Source of the DNA: Desulfocurvus sp.
GTDB lineage: Bacteria; Desulfobacterota; Desulfovibrionia; Desulfovibrionales; Desulfovibrionaceae
Reading direction: 5' to 3'
Assembly: GCF_023230885.1 (NCBI RefSeq)
Contig: NZ_JALNWM010000199.1
Location: 1 to 6,549, forward strand
DNA: 6,549 bases
Part shown: piece after piece, positions 6,491 through 6,549 of the stretch
How positions within the stretch are numbered: the first letter of the stretch is position 1
Layout: each line of letters opens with the position of its first letter
Program-made: the position numbers and the translations under genes
Notes under the pieces: generated by a model
The model's database searches: none
Told to the model about the DNA's origin: nothing
What the model saw: only the letters and a program-made list of their open reading frames with translations

Positions 6491-6527
6491 CCCGGCGCCC
6501 AAGCCGCCCCGCCCGACGCCCAAGCCG
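6486..6527. repeat. 21-nt tandem direct repeat, two copies
   Basis: Bases 6486-6506 and 6507-6527 are adjacent copies that match at 20 of 21 positions (G6495 versus A6516). Both end in CGCCCAAGCCG. The first copy overlaps the last five bases of the palindrome. The rest of the edge, to 6549, is C-rich with no supportable gene; the minus-strand frame open here (GRLGRRA repeated) could be the tail of an outside gene but has no support. Confidence 0.75.
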
Positions 6528-6549
6528 TCCTCCCCACATCCTTCCCGGC

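Noticed and set aside
3567..6539. A 990-codon open frame on the minus strand opposite uvrA
   Set aside because: Its translation is low-complexity Ala/Gly/Val/Gln/His-rich and it lies exactly antisense to a clear UvrA. It is a by-product of high third-position GC.

Overview
The window is very GC-rich (roughly 70% by eye) with dense bacterial coding. It holds four genes on the minus strand, read leftward, and two on the plus strand, read rightward. The two sets diverge from a control region at about 1938-2139. The composition and the style of the UvrA and MATE proteins suggest a high-GC proteobacterium, possibly a Desulfovibrio-like deltaproteobacterium. That assignment is an impression and was not tested. 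No RNA gene, CRISPR array, insertion sequence or phage gene was seen.

Minus strand (1937 to 1): a compact set of genes that looks like one operon. In order of transcription they are an Lrp/AsnC-family regulator, a small one-domain cupin, a 159-residue protein of unknown function, and a cyclase/kynurenine-formamidase-like metal hydrolase that runs off the left edge. Gaps are 34 nt, 22 nt and an ATGA overlap, so co-transcription is likely. The set resembles a regulated small-molecule (perhaps amino-acid-derived) catabolic or detoxification module, but the substrate cannot be told. The cyclase departs from the textbook metal motif, with N and Y in place of two of its histidines.

Control region (1938-2139): this holds an AT-rich patch with a weak dyad next to the regulator, a G10-containing quadruplex-like tract, and a nested inverted-repeat structure directly upstream of the MATE start. 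The outer 3' arm of that structure covers the only visible ribosome binding site, and an inner hairpin runs into a T6 tract. It looks like an uncharacterised cis-regulatory RNA leader.

Plus strand: a MATE multidrug/toxin exporter (2140-3510) is followed, after a hairpin, by uvrA (3654-6446), the DNA-damage-recognition ATPase of nucleotide excision repair. uvrA is full length (931 codons) and intact except for one in-frame TAG at codon 833, between the second ABC signature and the second Walker B. A single GAG-to-TAG change would explain it. A perfect 40-nt palindrome starts 4 nt after the downstream TGA, marking 6446 as the ancestral gene end. The right edge holds a 21-nt tandem duplication and no gene.

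The two most notable observations are the amber-interrupted uvrA and the structured leader of the MATE gene.
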